DNA from: Nitratidesulfovibrio sp. SRB-5
Lineage (GTDB): Bacteria; Desulfobacterota; Desulfovibrionia; Desulfovibrionales; Desulfovibrionaceae
DNA length: 64,000 nucleotides
NCBI RefSeq assembly: GCF_019931275.1
Contig: NZ_JAIOTY010000001.1
Span: 310,001 to 374,000, forward strand
Direction of reading: 5' to 3'
A model generated the notes under the pieces. The model ran no database searches, had not been told where the DNA came from, and saw only the letters and a program-made list of their open reading frames with translations. Position 1 is the stretch's first letter. The number at the start of each line of letters is the position of its first letter. The position numbers were made by a program, and so were the translations under genes. Positions 1 to 9,459 of this stretch are shown here, in pieces.

Positions 1-377
1 ACGGGGTTGGCCGGGCTGACCACCACGGCCACGCCGTCGATGGCGAAGGGAAAGGACACCAGGCCGTACTTCTGCACTTCTGCCTCGGTGAGCGGGCGAC
101 CGGTATTGCCGATGGCCACCAGCCCTTCACCCACCTGCTGCACGCCCACGCCGGAACCGCCGCCCGCCACCGAGATGCGCAGGGCCGGGTTCACGGTCAT
201 GATGCGTTTGGCGGCTTCCTTCATGACCGGGATGTGCGCGGTGCCCCCGGCGATGTCGAGGGAACCGGTGAGGCCGGATTGGGGCGCGAAGGCATCCAGC
301 GGCGCGGCGGTGGCGGCGGTGGCAAGGCCAAGAGCCAGAACCACGACCAGGGACAGAACGGCACGAAGACGGCGCAT
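1..377 (-). CDS. PstS-like phosphate-binding periplasmic protein (N-terminal part, cut by window edge)
   Basis: Reading from position 377 downward gives an N-terminal signal peptide (MRR start, hydrophobic stretch, AAA-type cleavage region) followed by a segment beginning LDIAGGTAHIPVMKEAA and containing AGGGSGVGVQQV. The glycine/serine-rich GGGSG loop after the first strand is the usual ligand-binding signature of PstS-type phosphate ABC transporter substrate-binding proteins. The start is supported by GGAGGG seven bases upstream. Only about 125 residues are visible; the rest lies outside the window. A related tungstate or sulfate binder cannot be excluded. Confidence 0.75.
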   Translation of the reverse strand, partial: MRRLRAVLSLVVVLALGLATAATAAPLDAFAPQSGLTGSLDIAGGTAHIPVMKEAAKRIMTVNPALRISVAGGGSGVGVQQVGEGLVAIGNTGRPLTEAEVQKYGLVSFPFAIDGVAVVVSPANP

Positions 378-470
378 ACACCCTCCTTGCGGTGATCGGG
401 ATGAAATGATGTGTGAGCGGATGCTAACAGCGTCGGGAGGTTACGTGAAATAGGCTGTTTGAATGAAGCA

Positions 471-507
471 AGGCCGCATGCATAGATTCTGTCTATGCAT
501 GCGGCCT
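471..507 (-). terminator. Perfect 16-bp hairpin, probable terminator of the HDOD-GGDEF gene
   Basis: Positions 471-486 and 492-507 are exact inverted repeats separated by a 5-base loop. The hairpin lies 37 bases past the stop of the minus-strand gene ending at 544. On the minus strand it is followed by a weak T-rich stretch (TTGCTTCATT), so termination is probable rather than certain. Confidence 0.6.
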
Positions 508-543
508 GAAATGGTCGCGGGGGGCGTTGGTGATGTGCGCGCC

Positions 544-3054
544 CTACTCGGCCCAGCGCACCTTTACCCCTTCCAGCTTCTTGGCGGCATAACTGGCCCT
601 GTCCGCCCGCTGGACCAGGTTTTCGCCCGTGTCCGCCGGCGCCAGCAGGGCCAGGCCCATGCTCAGGTCCACGGCGCCCTTGCAGCTGGTCACCACGCCT
701 TCGCGGATGCGCCGGGCAAGGCCTTCCATGATCTCGGGGGTCACCTCGGTGACCACCACGGCAAATTCGTCGCCGCCGTAGCGGCAGGGAAAGTCCATTC
801 CCTTGCGCACCACCGCGCTGATGCCCGCCGCCACCCGGCGCAGCACGGTATCGCCCGCCTGATGGCCATAGGTGTCGTTGATGGCCTTGAATCGGTCAAG
901 GTCGAAGAAGATCAGCCCCAACTGGCGGTTGGTGCGACGGCTGCGCTCCATTTCGCGTTCCAGGATCATGTGGAACTGCGAATGGTTGAACAGCCCGGTC
1001 AGGCCGTCGTACATGGCCTGCTGCTTCACCTTTTCCTCCAGGCGGCGGATGCTGGTCAGGTCGCGCCCCACCACCAGGAAGGCCGGACCCTCGTGCTCGC
1101 GCGAGTCCAGCGCGGAAAAGACCAGTTCGAACAGGCCCATGCTGCCGTCGCCCAGCTCCAGTACCGCCTCCACCGGGGCAGCCGGTGACGAGCCGGACAG
1201 GTAGGCCGCGTCCCAGGTATCGGTAAAGGTGGCCGAGGGGCGCGACGAGGCGAACAGGTTCTTGCCCCGCAACCCGGCGCAGCGGCGCGAGGCCCACGAT
1301 ATCTGCCCCGTGCGGTCCACGGTGAGCACGATTTCCTGCATGGAATCCAGCAGCCGCTCCAGAAAGTCGCGCTGGCGCAGGCTCTGCACGTCCACGTCGG
1401 AGATTTCCGTCACGTCCTCGATGAGCAGCAGCACGTCATCGTGCGAGGCATCGCGGCGGCGGTGCAGCGAAACGTAGGCGCAGGGCGCGCCCATGCGCTG
1501 GCCCGCCGCGTCGGTGGGGCAGAACAGGCGGCTGATGAACGAAGGGCCGCCGTCGTCGGTGAAGGCCTGCCACTCCGGGCCGAAGTCCAGCCCCAGCGAT
1601 TCGGACAGCAGGGGTCGCACTGGCGTGCGGGGGGCCAGGTCGTCGCGGCCCACGTAGTCCAGGAAGCGGCGGTTGGTTTCCACCACCAGCCCTTCGCGGT
1701 CCAGACGGGCCACGCCCAGGGGCAGGGCGTCCAGGGTGTCGGCCTTGGCCTCCAGCACGGCCTGCTGGTGATAGTAATTCTCCAGCGCCATGGCCATGAA
1801 GTGGCAGTACACCAGCAGGGCCGACTTGCGGGCCGGGGCCAGGGCGTCCTTGGGCAGGCGCAACTGGCCCCAGTCGGTGCCCGAGGCGGACAGAGGCACC
1901 CGTTCCTGGCCGGTCTGCCAGGGCAGCCGCGCGAAGGGGGCGGGGCCGGACTGCCGGGGCGTCGGGGTGGTCTCGTCGCCGCTGAATAGCAGGTACTCTT
2001 CGCTGCCGGGCACGCGCAGGGCCACTTCCCAGCGCTGCACGTTCCAGTACCAGCGCAACTGCCGCCCCAGGGTGGCCGCCAGCGAGGGCAGGCCGCCCGC
2101 CACGTGCGACAGCTCCGCCCCCAGGAAATAGAAGGATTGCAGGGTTTCCAGCGACTGCTCGTACAGCCGGGTGCCTGCCGGACGGTCCTGGATGGCCAGT
2201 TGGGCCAGCATGGACTTGAAGCGCTGGGCGCAGGCCTCGCGCAGGTTTTCCAGCCCCTGGTCGTCCAGTGAAAGGCGGGTGCGCAGCAGCATTTCGAACT
2301 GGATGATCAGCGCGGGATGGGTGGCCTGTCCGTGCAGCAGGTCGGCCCACTGGGTGCCCAGGATTACCGCCTGGGTCAGCGGCGTATGGTGGGCCACGCC
2401 GTCCAGGTCGTGATGGCTGGCGATGGCGTCGGCGATGGCCTCGGGCAGGCCCCAGCGGTGGATGATGTTGCGGGCCATGGCCGCGTGGTCGGCGCCCCAG
2501 CAGGTGTTTTCCAGCGACAGCTGGTCGCGTTCCAGGCTGGTGATGCAGGCCTTGCCGCGCAGCACCGGGTCTTCGTCGGCGGAGCACAGGTGCATGAACA
2601 GGGCAAGGTCTTTCAGCAGCGAGGCCAGATAGGCCAGGTGGGCCGTGTCGGGCTGCACCCGCAGGGCGATCTGCTCCGCCGCGATGGACGACCAGACCAC
2701 CAGCCGCCAGTCCTGGTACATGGCCTGCTGGGGGCGCTTCAGCTCGTTGCTCACCCGCTTCTGGAACGACAGCGACAGGGCCAGCTTGAGGATTTCGCGG
2801 GTGCCCAGCACCGTGGCGGCGCGTTGCAGGTCGGAAACCTTGGTGCCCAGCCCGTAGTAGGGCGAGTTGACCAGGCTCAGCACGGCGGCGGCCAGCATGG
2901 GGTCCATGGCCAGGATGCGGGCGATGGTGGAGAATTCGGGAAACGGCGCCACCAGTGCCTGCACCAGTTGCACCATGACCGGGGGAAAGGTGAGTTGCAG
3001 GCAGCGGTTGATGGCTTCTTCGTCGGCCATGTGCCGACCCTGCGGAACAGTCAT
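544..3054 (-). CDS. HDOD-PAS-GGDEF signalling protein (putative diguanylate cyclase)
   Basis: The 836-residue protein opens with an HDOD domain (about residues 15-270, LTFPPVMVQLVQAL and NSPYYGLG). A GAF-like/PAS-like middle follows (about 330-680) and then a C-terminal GGDEF domain. The catalytic signature RYGGDEF is intact at about residue 760, so c-di-GMP synthesis from two GTP is expected. The residue three before the usual I-site aspartate is K rather than R (KGMD), so product inhibition may be weakened. The protein looks cytoplasmic; no membrane segment is obvious. GGAGG lies six bases before the chosen ATG. HDOD plus GGDEF suggests a regulator linking a protein-interaction input to c-di-GMP; the input is unknown. 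Confidence 0.85.
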   Translation of the reverse strand: MTVPQGRHMADEEAINRCLQLTFPPVMVQLVQALVAPFPEFSTIARILAMDPMLAAAVLSLVNSPYYGLGTKVSDLQRAATVLGTREILKLALSLSFQKRVSNELKRPQQAMYQDWRLVVWSSIAAEQIALRVQPDTAHLAYLASLLKDLALFMHLCSADEDPVLRGKACITSLERDQLSLENTCWGADHAAMARNIIHRWGLPEAIADAIASHHDLDGVAHHTPLTQAVILGTQWADLLHGQATHPALIIQFEMLLRTRLSLDDQGLENLREACAQRFKSMLAQLAIQDRPAGTRLYEQSLETLQSFYFLGAELSHVAGGLPSLAATLGRQLRWYWNVQRWEVALRVPGSEEYLLFSGDETTPTPRQSGPAPFARLPWQTGQERVPLSASGTDWGQLRLPKDALAPARKSALLVYCHFMAMALENYYHQQAVLEAKADTLDALPLGVARLDREGLVVETNRRFLDYVGRDDLAPRTPVRPLLSESLGLDFGPEWQAFTDDGGPSFISRLFCPTDAAGQRMGAPCAYVSLHRRRDASHDDVLLLIEDVTEISDVDVQSLRQRDFLERLLDSMQEIVLTVDRTGQISWASRRCAGLRGKNLFASSRPSATFTDTWDAAYLSGSSPAAPVEAVLELGDGSMGLFELVFSALDSREHEGPAFLVVGRDLTSIRRLEEKVKQQAMYDGLTGLFNHSQFHMILEREMERSRRTNRQLGLIFFDLDRFKAINDTYGHQAGDTVLRRVAAGISAVVRKGMDFPCRYGGDEFAVVVTEVTPEIMEGLARRIREGVVTSCKGAVDLSMGLALLAPADTGENLVQRADRASYAAKKLEGVKVRWAE

Positions 3055-3255
3055 GCGCCCCTCCGGTGTGGGGGATTGCGTGGTGCATGGCGCCGCGGAA
3101 AGCCCGTCTGCCGCCTCTGGGCCGCGTGGTTTCGGGCTTCTTCCGGGTGCTTCCGAGCGTCTTCCGTGCGTGTGGCGTGCGTGTGCCGCGCGTGTGCCGC
3201 GCGTTTTCAGGCCATGCCCTGAATCCGCACGGCGCGGCGGAACCGCGCCCCGGTG

Positions 3256-4251
3256 CTACGTGCCGCGATTGAGAACGTAGTCGATGCTTTGCCGCAGGAT
3301 ACGACGTTCCGACGTATCGGGCAATGCATCAAGGCAGGCCGATGCCTTGTCCAGGTAGCTTGCGGCCAGTTGGCGCGTTTTCGCGTCGCAGCCGCGCGCC
3401 CGCAGGTCTGCCGCCACCTCGGCCACCGTGGCGTCGTCGAAGGTGCCTTGCCGGAAGCGCGTCACGAATGCATCGCGTTCCTGCGGCGTCAGCGTTTCAA
3501 GGTAGTAGATCAGCGGCGGAGTCAGCTTGCCTTCGCGCAGGTCGCCGCCTACGGGCTTGCCGGTGTCCTTGGACGAGGCGGCGAAGTCCAGCGCGTCGTC
3601 CACGATCTGGAAGGCGATGCCGAGGTTCAGGCCGAACCCGGCGGCGGCCTGCACGGCCTCGTCCGGGGCCTGCGCGGCCAGTGCGCCCAATTCGCACGAG
3701 GCGCGCAGCATCCACGCGGTCTTGCCGGTGATGATGTCGATGTAGGTGTCGTGCCCGTGGTCGGTGGAGCGCTGGTGGGCGATTTCCACGATCTCGCCGG
3801 TGGCCGTCTGCACGATGGCCTCGGCAATGGTTTCGGTAAGCCGGGCGTCGCCGTAGCGGGCCACGATGCGGTTGGCCAGGGCCAGCAGGGCGTCACCGGC
3901 CAGCACGGTTTCCGTCTGGCCGAACATGGTGTGGGCGGCGGGCAGGCCGCGCCGCAGGTCGGCGCCGTCCAGGATGTCGTCGTGCAACAGGGTGGCCGAG
4001 TGCAGCAACTCCACGGAGCAGGCCAGCGGGTACAGGTCCGGGCCGGAGCTTTTGCGGAACAGCCCCCCGCCTTCCGCGCCAAGCGCCCGTGCGGTGAGCA
4101 GGGTCAGCAGGGGGCGCAACCGCTTGCCGCCCGCGCGCAGCACGTGTTCGGCCACGGGGCGCACCAGCGGGTGGAGTACGGCCACCTCGGCGTCGAGCGT
4201 CTTGTTGATGCGTGGCAGTTCCGTGGCCAGATAGGCTTTGAGCTTCAGCAT
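3256..4251 (-). CDS. Polyprenyl diphosphate synthase (octaprenyl/heptaprenyl type)
   Basis: The 331-residue protein condenses isopentenyl diphosphate onto an allylic primer to make the long side chain of menaquinone. Both aspartate-rich motifs are present: DDILD with the following RRG near residue 85, and DDALD near residue 215. GGKRLRP near residue 40 is the isopentenyl diphosphate-binding motif. The length fits trans-polyprenyl synthases. It lies just downstream of futalosine hydrolase on the same strand, which supports a role in menaquinone rather than in carotenoids. Chain length cannot be read from the sequence, so ispB and hepT are both possible names. Confidence 0.88.
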   Translation of the reverse strand: MLKLKAYLATELPRINKTLDAEVAVLHPLVRPVAEHVLRAGGKRLRPLLTLLTARALGAEGGGLFRKSSGPDLYPLACSVELLHSATLLHDDILDGADLRRGLPAAHTMFGQTETVLAGDALLALANRIVARYGDARLTETIAEAIVQTATGEIVEIAHQRSTDHGHDTYIDIITGKTAWMLRASCELGALAAQAPDEAVQAAAGFGLNLGIAFQIVDDALDFAASSKDTGKPVGGDLREGKLTPPLIYYLETLTPQERDAFVTRFRQGTFDDATVAEVAADLRARGCDAKTRQLAASYLDKASACLDALPDTSERRILRQSIDYVLNRGT

Positions 4252-4381
4252 GGGAATGTCCGTAGGGCTTGCGACCGGGCGTGTCCGGTACCGGCGTGTA
4301 TGGGCCTGCGTGTACCGCCCGGGTGTGTCGTGCGGCGCTGCCGCAGCTACCCGAAACGTCCGAGTGTCGGAAAAGGGTGTG

Positions 4382-5101
4382 TCAGTCGGTCAGGAAAAGT
4401 TCGCGGGCCAGTGCGCCCAGTGCGTCCAGCGCCCCTTCCAGCGCCCAGTCCTCCGCCGCGCGCGAGCCCACGATGTTGGACATGGTGCGCGCCTCGGCAA
4501 AGGGCAGGTTGTGGCGCAGGCAGGCCAGGGCCAGGGAAAAGCCTTCCATGTTCTCCATCAGCGGTGCGTGGCGGCGGCACATGGCCCGCGCCCGCGCCGG
4601 GGTGCCGGAAACTCCGGCCACGGTCAGCGCAACGCCGCTGCGGGCCGCCGGGGGCATGGCAAGGTGCCATTGCCCGAACAGCACCTCGGGCGCAAGGTCG
4701 ATGCGGTCCCACACCGGGCCTGCCGGGCCTTCCGCCTGGGGAAAGGCGATGCCTTGCGGGTCCACGCCATCGTCGCCCGCCAGGCCGTATTCGGGCCATA
4801 CTTCGGCGGACGCCAGCACGGCGCTGCCCAGGGGGGCGCGCAACACGTCGAAGGTGCCCGCGACGCCAAGGTTCAGCACGCCGCGCACGCCCCGGTGCGC
4901 GCCCAGTACCCGGCCCAGCGACAGGGCCGCGTTGACCGGACCCACGCCGGTGACCAGCAGCAGACAGTTGCGCCCGTTGACGGGCGAGGGGCAGGCCTCG
5001 CCCGGTCCGGGCAGGGCGCAGCCCACGCGGCCCCGCCCGTTGAAGCCGGTGAGCACGGCCTTCATTTCACGGGTGGTGGCGGTGGCGATGACGAGACTCA
5101 T
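4382..5101 (-). CDS. mqnB: Futalosine hydrolase (menaquinone biosynthesis)
   Basis: The 239-residue protein is a nucleoside phosphorylase/hydrolase-fold enzyme that cleaves futalosine (or its aminodeoxy form) in the futalosine pathway to menaquinone. Visible motifs are TGVGPVNAA near residue 52, LGVAGTF near 75, MENMEGF (the ribose/catalytic region) near 183 and the C-terminal MSNIVGSR. Neighbours are a polyprenyl synthase downstream and ubiE/menG about 2.5 kb upstream, which fits the pathway. Related MTA/SAH nucleosidases share the fold, but the context and SNIVGSR favour MqnB. Only 94 bases separate it from the selenoprotein candidate, so the two may be cotranscribed. Confidence 0.82.
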   Translation of the reverse strand: MSLVIATATTREMKAVLTGFNGRGRVGCALPGPGEACPSPVNGRNCLLLVTGVGPVNAALSLGRVLGAHRGVRGVLNLGVAGTFDVLRAPLGSAVLASAEVWPEYGLAGDDGVDPQGIAFPQAEGPAGPVWDRIDLAPEVLFGQWHLAMPPAARSGVALTVAGVSGTPARARAMCRRHAPLMENMEGFSLALACLRHNLPFAEARTMSNIVGSRAAEDWALEGALDALGALARELFLTD

Positions 5102-5195
5102 GCGTGAAGGCTGTCCATGAACGGCGCGGGTGCGCCGGATGCGTCGTTGTTTCGATTCCGGCGGATGGTGTTCCGGCGGAAACCGTCTTGAGGTC

Positions 5196-5612
5196 TTACC
5201 GCTTTCGCAGCAGCAACCGCAAATGCCCCTCGGCGGTGGCGCAGGGCATGCCCACCACGTCGGCCTGCCGGATGCGGGCGATGTGCCGCGCGCTGCCCAT
5301 CTGGTTGGGCGCGATGTCCAGCAGCAGTTGCCCGCCCGCAGGCATGGACCGCAGAAGCGAACTCGCTTCCTGAAGGCCCCGTCAGCAGTCGTCCCAGCAC
5401 AGCACCACCGGCACGTCGCGCGGGGGCAGTTCGCACAGCAGGGTGCCGCGCGGAATGCCCGGCATCAGCGAGCAGGCGGGGCCGGTGCGCGGGTCGTCCG
5501 CCGTGCCCTTGTCGTCGGCCTGTTCCCTTTCCGCCGTGCGGCGCAGGGCCGCGCGCAGCGTGGCGTCGTCGGGGGCGGGGGGCAGGCGTTTGCGTCGCTG
5601 GCTGGAGAGCAT
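5196..5612 (-). CDS. Candidate selenoprotein of unknown function, in-frame TGA at 5382-5384
   Basis: Read from the ATG at 5612 (AAGGA upstream), an open frame of 76 codons ends ...LCWDDC then TGA. The same frame continues for 62 sense codons, starting RGLQEASSLLRSMPAGGQ and ending HLRLLLRKR before TAA at 5196-5198. The post-TGA part reads like real protein (LLLDIAPNQMGSARHIARI). The TGA directly follows a cysteine, giving a CWDDCU motif. A strong hairpin with an AGTT loop begins right after the TGA, with the loop 18 bases downstream, as required of bacterial SECIS elements. selB and a selenocysteine formate dehydrogenase are in the same window. I do not recognise the family. Alternatives are a nonsense mutation of a Trp or Cys codon (pseudogene) or two separate short reading frames. 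It sits between a nucleotide-sugar dehydrogenase and mqnB. Confidence 0.6.
5346..5384 (-). promoter_or_regulatory. Candidate SECIS element with its UGA codon
   Basis: After the TGA (5384-5382) the minus strand can fold as GGGCC paired with GGTCC, a small TT/C internal loop, then CAGGAAGCG paired with CGCTTCTG (one bulged G) closed by the tetraloop AGTT. The loop starts 18 bases after the TGA and has G as its second base, matching the known rule for bacterial SECIS hairpins (apical loop 16-37 bases downstream, G in the first two loop positions). The fold is inferred by eye. Confidence 0.55.
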
Positions 5613-5649
5613 GGCGTTCCAGTCCTTTGGGGCCGGTGCGTGGTCCCCG

Positions 5650-6966
<1,317 letters not shown>

Positions 6967-7168
6967 GTCGTTCACTCTGTTGGATATCCTGTGTCCGGCC
7001 CCGGGGGCCGCTTGCTGCCGATGGCGTGCCGGTCGTTTTCCGGCTGGGGTCTGTCTGGTCCTGTCGCGGATGCCCGCCCGGACCGGGCATGCCGACGTGC
7101 CTGTCGGCGAAAATCCGTGTTGACGAAGGGGGTTGCCACGGGCGGTGCCCCCGTGTGAGAAGGCTTTC

Positions 7169-7375
7169 ATGCATATCGACTGGAATACCCTGCTCTGCGC
7201 CGTGGGCCTTGCCTTCGTCATCGAAAGCATTCCGTACGTCCTGTTTGCCGAACGGATGCGACCCGTGTTGCGGTCACTGTCCGACCAGCCCCCGGCCATG
7301 CTGCGGGGCATGGGCATCGCGGCCATGTGCGTGGGCGTGCTGGTGGTCTGGCTGGCCCGGCGCATGCTGGTCTGA
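7169..7375 (+). CDS. Small membrane protein, DUF2065 type
   Basis: The 68-residue protein starts MHIDWNTLLCAVGLAFVIE, with GAAGG upstream. It has one hydrophobic segment at residues 7-24 and a second at about 48-62, with a short loop (RMRPVLRSLSDQPPAMLRGMG) between. This matches the YjeT/DUF2065 family of small inner-membrane proteins, whose function is unknown. It stands alone on the plus strand between divergent and convergent neighbours. Confidence 0.75.
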   Translation: MHIDWNTLLCAVGLAFVIESIPYVLFAERMRPVLRSLSDQPPAMLRGMGIAAMCVGVLVVWLARRMLV

Positions 7376-7379
7376 CGCA

Positions 7380-7500
7380 CGTCGGTTGCACGTGCCGATC
7401 GTACGCGTGTCGGCCTGACGCCTGCCGACATGACACCTGCCGACCTGACACGTGCAAGGCTGCTACGTGTCGGTCCGCTACGTGTCGGCCAGACGGCTCC
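7380..7500. repeat. Degenerate short repeats built on CGTGTCGGCC / GCCGACATGACAC
   Basis: This stretch between the DUF2065 gene and ubiE contains many imperfect copies, in both orientations, of a roughly ten-base unit (CGTGTCGG, CTGCCGACCTGACAC, CTACGTGTCGGTC). No gene is apparent. The pattern looks like decayed tandem duplication. Confidence 0.5.
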
Positions 7501-7536
7501 GCCCCCAATCTCCGCTCCCCGCGTTGCCGCGTGCGG

Positions 7537-8700
7537 CTAGCGCGCCTTCTTCCCCGCCTTGGCACCGCCAGCGGCGCGCTTCTTTTTTGTCGTTCCCTGC
7601 GTGGTTGCGCCGGGCAGGGTGGCCTGCTCCGCGCCGCGCGCGCCGGTTCTTGTCGTCTTGTCGCCCTTTGCCTGTCGGCCAGCCCCGGCTGCCGTTTCCG
7701 CGACAACGGTTTCCGGGACAACCATGTCCGGCACAACCGGTGCGGGGGCTGACGTTTCCGCGACGGCCGATGCCACAGGTGCGCCAGGCTTGTCGGGTGC
7801 GGTTGTGCGCGGCCTGGTGGCGGACCGTTGCTGCGTGGTGGTTTCCGTTCGGTCGTCTCCGGTTTGCGCCGCTTCCGCCGGGGGCGTTTCGGCCTGCGCC
7901 AGTCCGGCCTGCTGCTGCCCGGTCACCGGGGCAAGGGGCTTTTCGGCCACGTGCAGCCGCACGATACCCGAGGTCAGTGGCAGGTGGAACACCCGGCCAA
8001 AGCCTGCCGCCGCCATTTCCCCGGCCAGTTCGTCGGCGGTGGGAAAGGCCATGATGGTGTCCGCCAGGTAGCGGTAGGCGCCGGAATCGCCGGAAACGGC
8101 CTTGCCCACCATGGGCAGCACCCGGTTGAGGTAGAAATTGTACAGCCCGCGCCACACCGGGGTCTTGCCGGTGCCGAATTCCAGCACGCACAGCCGTCCG
8201 CCGGGCACCAGCACCCGCAGGATTTCGGCAAAGGCTTCCGACCGGGGCAGGATGTTGCGGATGCCGAAGGCGATGGTCACGCAATCCACGCTGGCATCGG
8301 CCAGGGGCAGGCGGCGTCCATCCGCCGTGGCGGGCCATATGGCGCGCGCCGTTTCGCCGAACAGCTTGCCGCGCCCGCGTTGCAGCATGGGACGGCAAAA
8401 GTCCAGCGCGGGCACGCGGGTGCCGGGGTGCTGGCGCACGATTTCCAGCGAAACATCCAGGGTGCCCGCCGCCAGGTCCAGCACGCGGCCCGTGGGGCCG
8501 GGCACCACGTGGCGCACCAGGCGATAGCGCCAGTACTTGTCCAGCCCGCCGCTGAGCACGCGGTTCAGCAGGTCATACCAGTCCGCGATGCGCCCGAACA
8601 TGCCGGAAACGCTGCGGGCATGCCCGCACGGATCGGGCTGGCGGGCGCCGTCGGTGGGCGTCGTGGCGGCATTCGGGCAGGCGGTGGCGGAGCGGTCCAT
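7537..8700 (-). CDS. ubiE: Demethylmenaquinone methyltransferase with long C-terminal extension
   Basis: The first 255 residues are a complete UbiE/MenG methyltransferase. They include FGRIADWYDLLNRVLS, the SAM-binding VLDLAAGTLDVSLE (the usual GxG glycine pattern is AGT) and the UbiE signature AFGIRN. It performs the last C-methylation of menaquinone with SAM at the membrane face. Unusually, about 130 extra residues follow, rich in Ala, Thr, Pro and Val. They end in a basic tail (TKKKRAAGGAKAGKKAR) like histone-H1-type tails. The gene lies six bases downstream of a small conserved ORF and is probably cotranscribed with it. The alternative symbol is menG. Confidence 0.85.
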   Translation of the reverse strand: MDRSATACPNAATTPTDGARQPDPCGHARSVSGMFGRIADWYDLLNRVLSGGLDKYWRYRLVRHVVPGPTGRVLDLAAGTLDVSLEIVRQHPGTRVPALDFCRPMLQRGRGKLFGETARAIWPATADGRRLPLADASVDCVTIAFGIRNILPRSEAFAEILRVLVPGGRLCVLEFGTGKTPVWRGLYNFYLNRVLPMVGKAVSGDSGAYRYLADTIMAFPTADELAGEMAAAGFGRVFHLPLTSGIVRLHVAEKPLAPVTGQQQAGLAQAETPPAEAAQTGDDRTETTTQQRSATRPRTTAPDKPGAPVASAVAETSAPAPVVPDMVVPETVVAETAAGAGRQAKGDKTTRTGARGAEQATLPGATTQGTTKKKRAAGGAKAGKKAR

Positions 8701-8706
8701 GCGCGG

Positions 8707-8913
8707 CTACTCCCGCTCGGCGCCAGCGGACGCCGCGGGAGCCACGGGGGGCTGCCCGTCGCGCGCGCCGTCGGTGGCGATGGATTCCAGCACCACGCGG
8801 TAGATGGAGGGGAACACCTCGCCCAGGCTCGCCGGGGAAACCCGCTGGGTTTCGATGAACTTGACCACGATTTCCTTGGTCACCTGCAGGGCTTCCTTGC
8901 GAATCTTGTCCAT
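8707..8913 (-). CDS. Small conserved hypothetical protein, 68 aa
   Basis: Start MDKIRKEALQVTKEIVVKFIE with AAAGGA nine bases upstream. The first 45 residues form an amphipathic helix-rich segment (VKFIETQRVSPASLGEVFPSIYRVVLES), a pattern I recall in short Desulfovibrio proteins of unknown function. The rest is an Ala/Pro tail. It precedes ubiE by six bases and is probably translated from the same mRNA. No function is assigned. Confidence 0.65.
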   Translation of the reverse strand: MDKIRKEALQVTKEIVVKFIETQRVSPASLGEVFPSIYRVVLESIATDGARDGQPPVAPAASAGAERE

Positions 8914-9178
8914 GTGGGATCCTTTGGGTGCGGTCCTTTTGAAAGCGGGCCTTTCGAGTGCGGCTGTGCCGGCGCGTTTCCGGGCTGCGGTCCGCCGGGT
9001 GCCGGACGGAGGGGCATCGGGGCGCCCCGCGACTATCCCGCCATTATCCTGCGGCTCCCCCACCACGGGCCGTGCCCGGTGACAGGCCGTTGCGCGCCAC
9101 CGTCCGGTGCCCAGGCCTGCTGCCGACGACGTCCGGGCCGGTGCATCCGGCTGGCAGGCGGGCCGCCGCGCAGCCGTG

Positions 9179-9278
9179 AAAAAAGAGAAAACCCGCCCGT
9201 GGGGGAATGGTCTCGACCACAGCGGACGAAGACCGGACGGGTAAAAGAAGAATAACCGGTGAGCCATCCCTCTTTTTT
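9179..9278 (-). ncRNA. Candidate ~100-nt small RNA or attenuated leader
   Basis: The minus strand has a promoter-like pair at 9308-9313 and 9285-9290. About 90 bases later comes a textbook intrinsic terminator: ACCCGTCCG (9242-9234) pairs with CGGGCGGGT (9199-9191), an inner GGTCT/AGACC stem lies between them, and TTTTCTCTTTTTT follows. The unit sits in a 546-base gene-free stretch. It could be a free-standing sRNA or the attenuated leader of the 8913 gene and ubiE. A short Phe-rich reading frame starting at 9267 overlaps it but has no clear ribosome site. Confidence 0.45.
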
Positions 9279-9284
9279 CAGGCG

Positions 9285-9313
9285 TCTATAGCATTGCGGC
9301 CCGCGCCCGTCGA
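9285..9313 (-). promoter_or_regulatory. Sigma-70-like promoter for the candidate small RNA
   Basis: On the minus strand TCGACG (9313-9308) is followed, after 17 bases, by TATAGA (9290-9285). Both boxes match four of six consensus bases. Transcription would start near 9278. Confidence 0.4.
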
Positions 9314-9367
9314 GGCCCGTCAGGGAGGGCCTTCCGGCGGGGGGCGTGACGAAGGCCGCACGCGCGA

Positions 9368-9400
9368 AAGGGCGGAGCCGGATGATCCGGCCCCGCCCTT
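9368..9400 (-). terminator. Intrinsic terminator of the acidic 518-aa gene
   Basis: AAGGGCGG-GCCGGAT pairs with ATCCGGC-CCGCCCTT around a minimal loop, 60 bases past the stop codon at 9460. On the minus strand it runs into TTTCGCG. The stem is very stable but the T-tract is short. Confidence 0.6.
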
Positions 9401-9459
9401 GGCGATGTTGCGCAGGTATCCCGCAGCCCGCATGGCAGGCTGCCGTGCGTGGCGTGGCG

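Noticed and set aside
5098-5436. Minus-strand frame of 112 residues overlapping the selenoprotein candidate
   Set aside because: Arg/Ala/His-rich shadow of the real frame, without motif or ribosome site.
9161-9267. Phe-rich leader peptide (MAHRLFFFYPSG) before a terminator, like a pheA/pheS attenuator
   Set aside because: No ribosome site at proper spacing and no aromatic biosynthesis or Phe-tRNA synthetase gene downstream; kept only as part of the candidate RNA.
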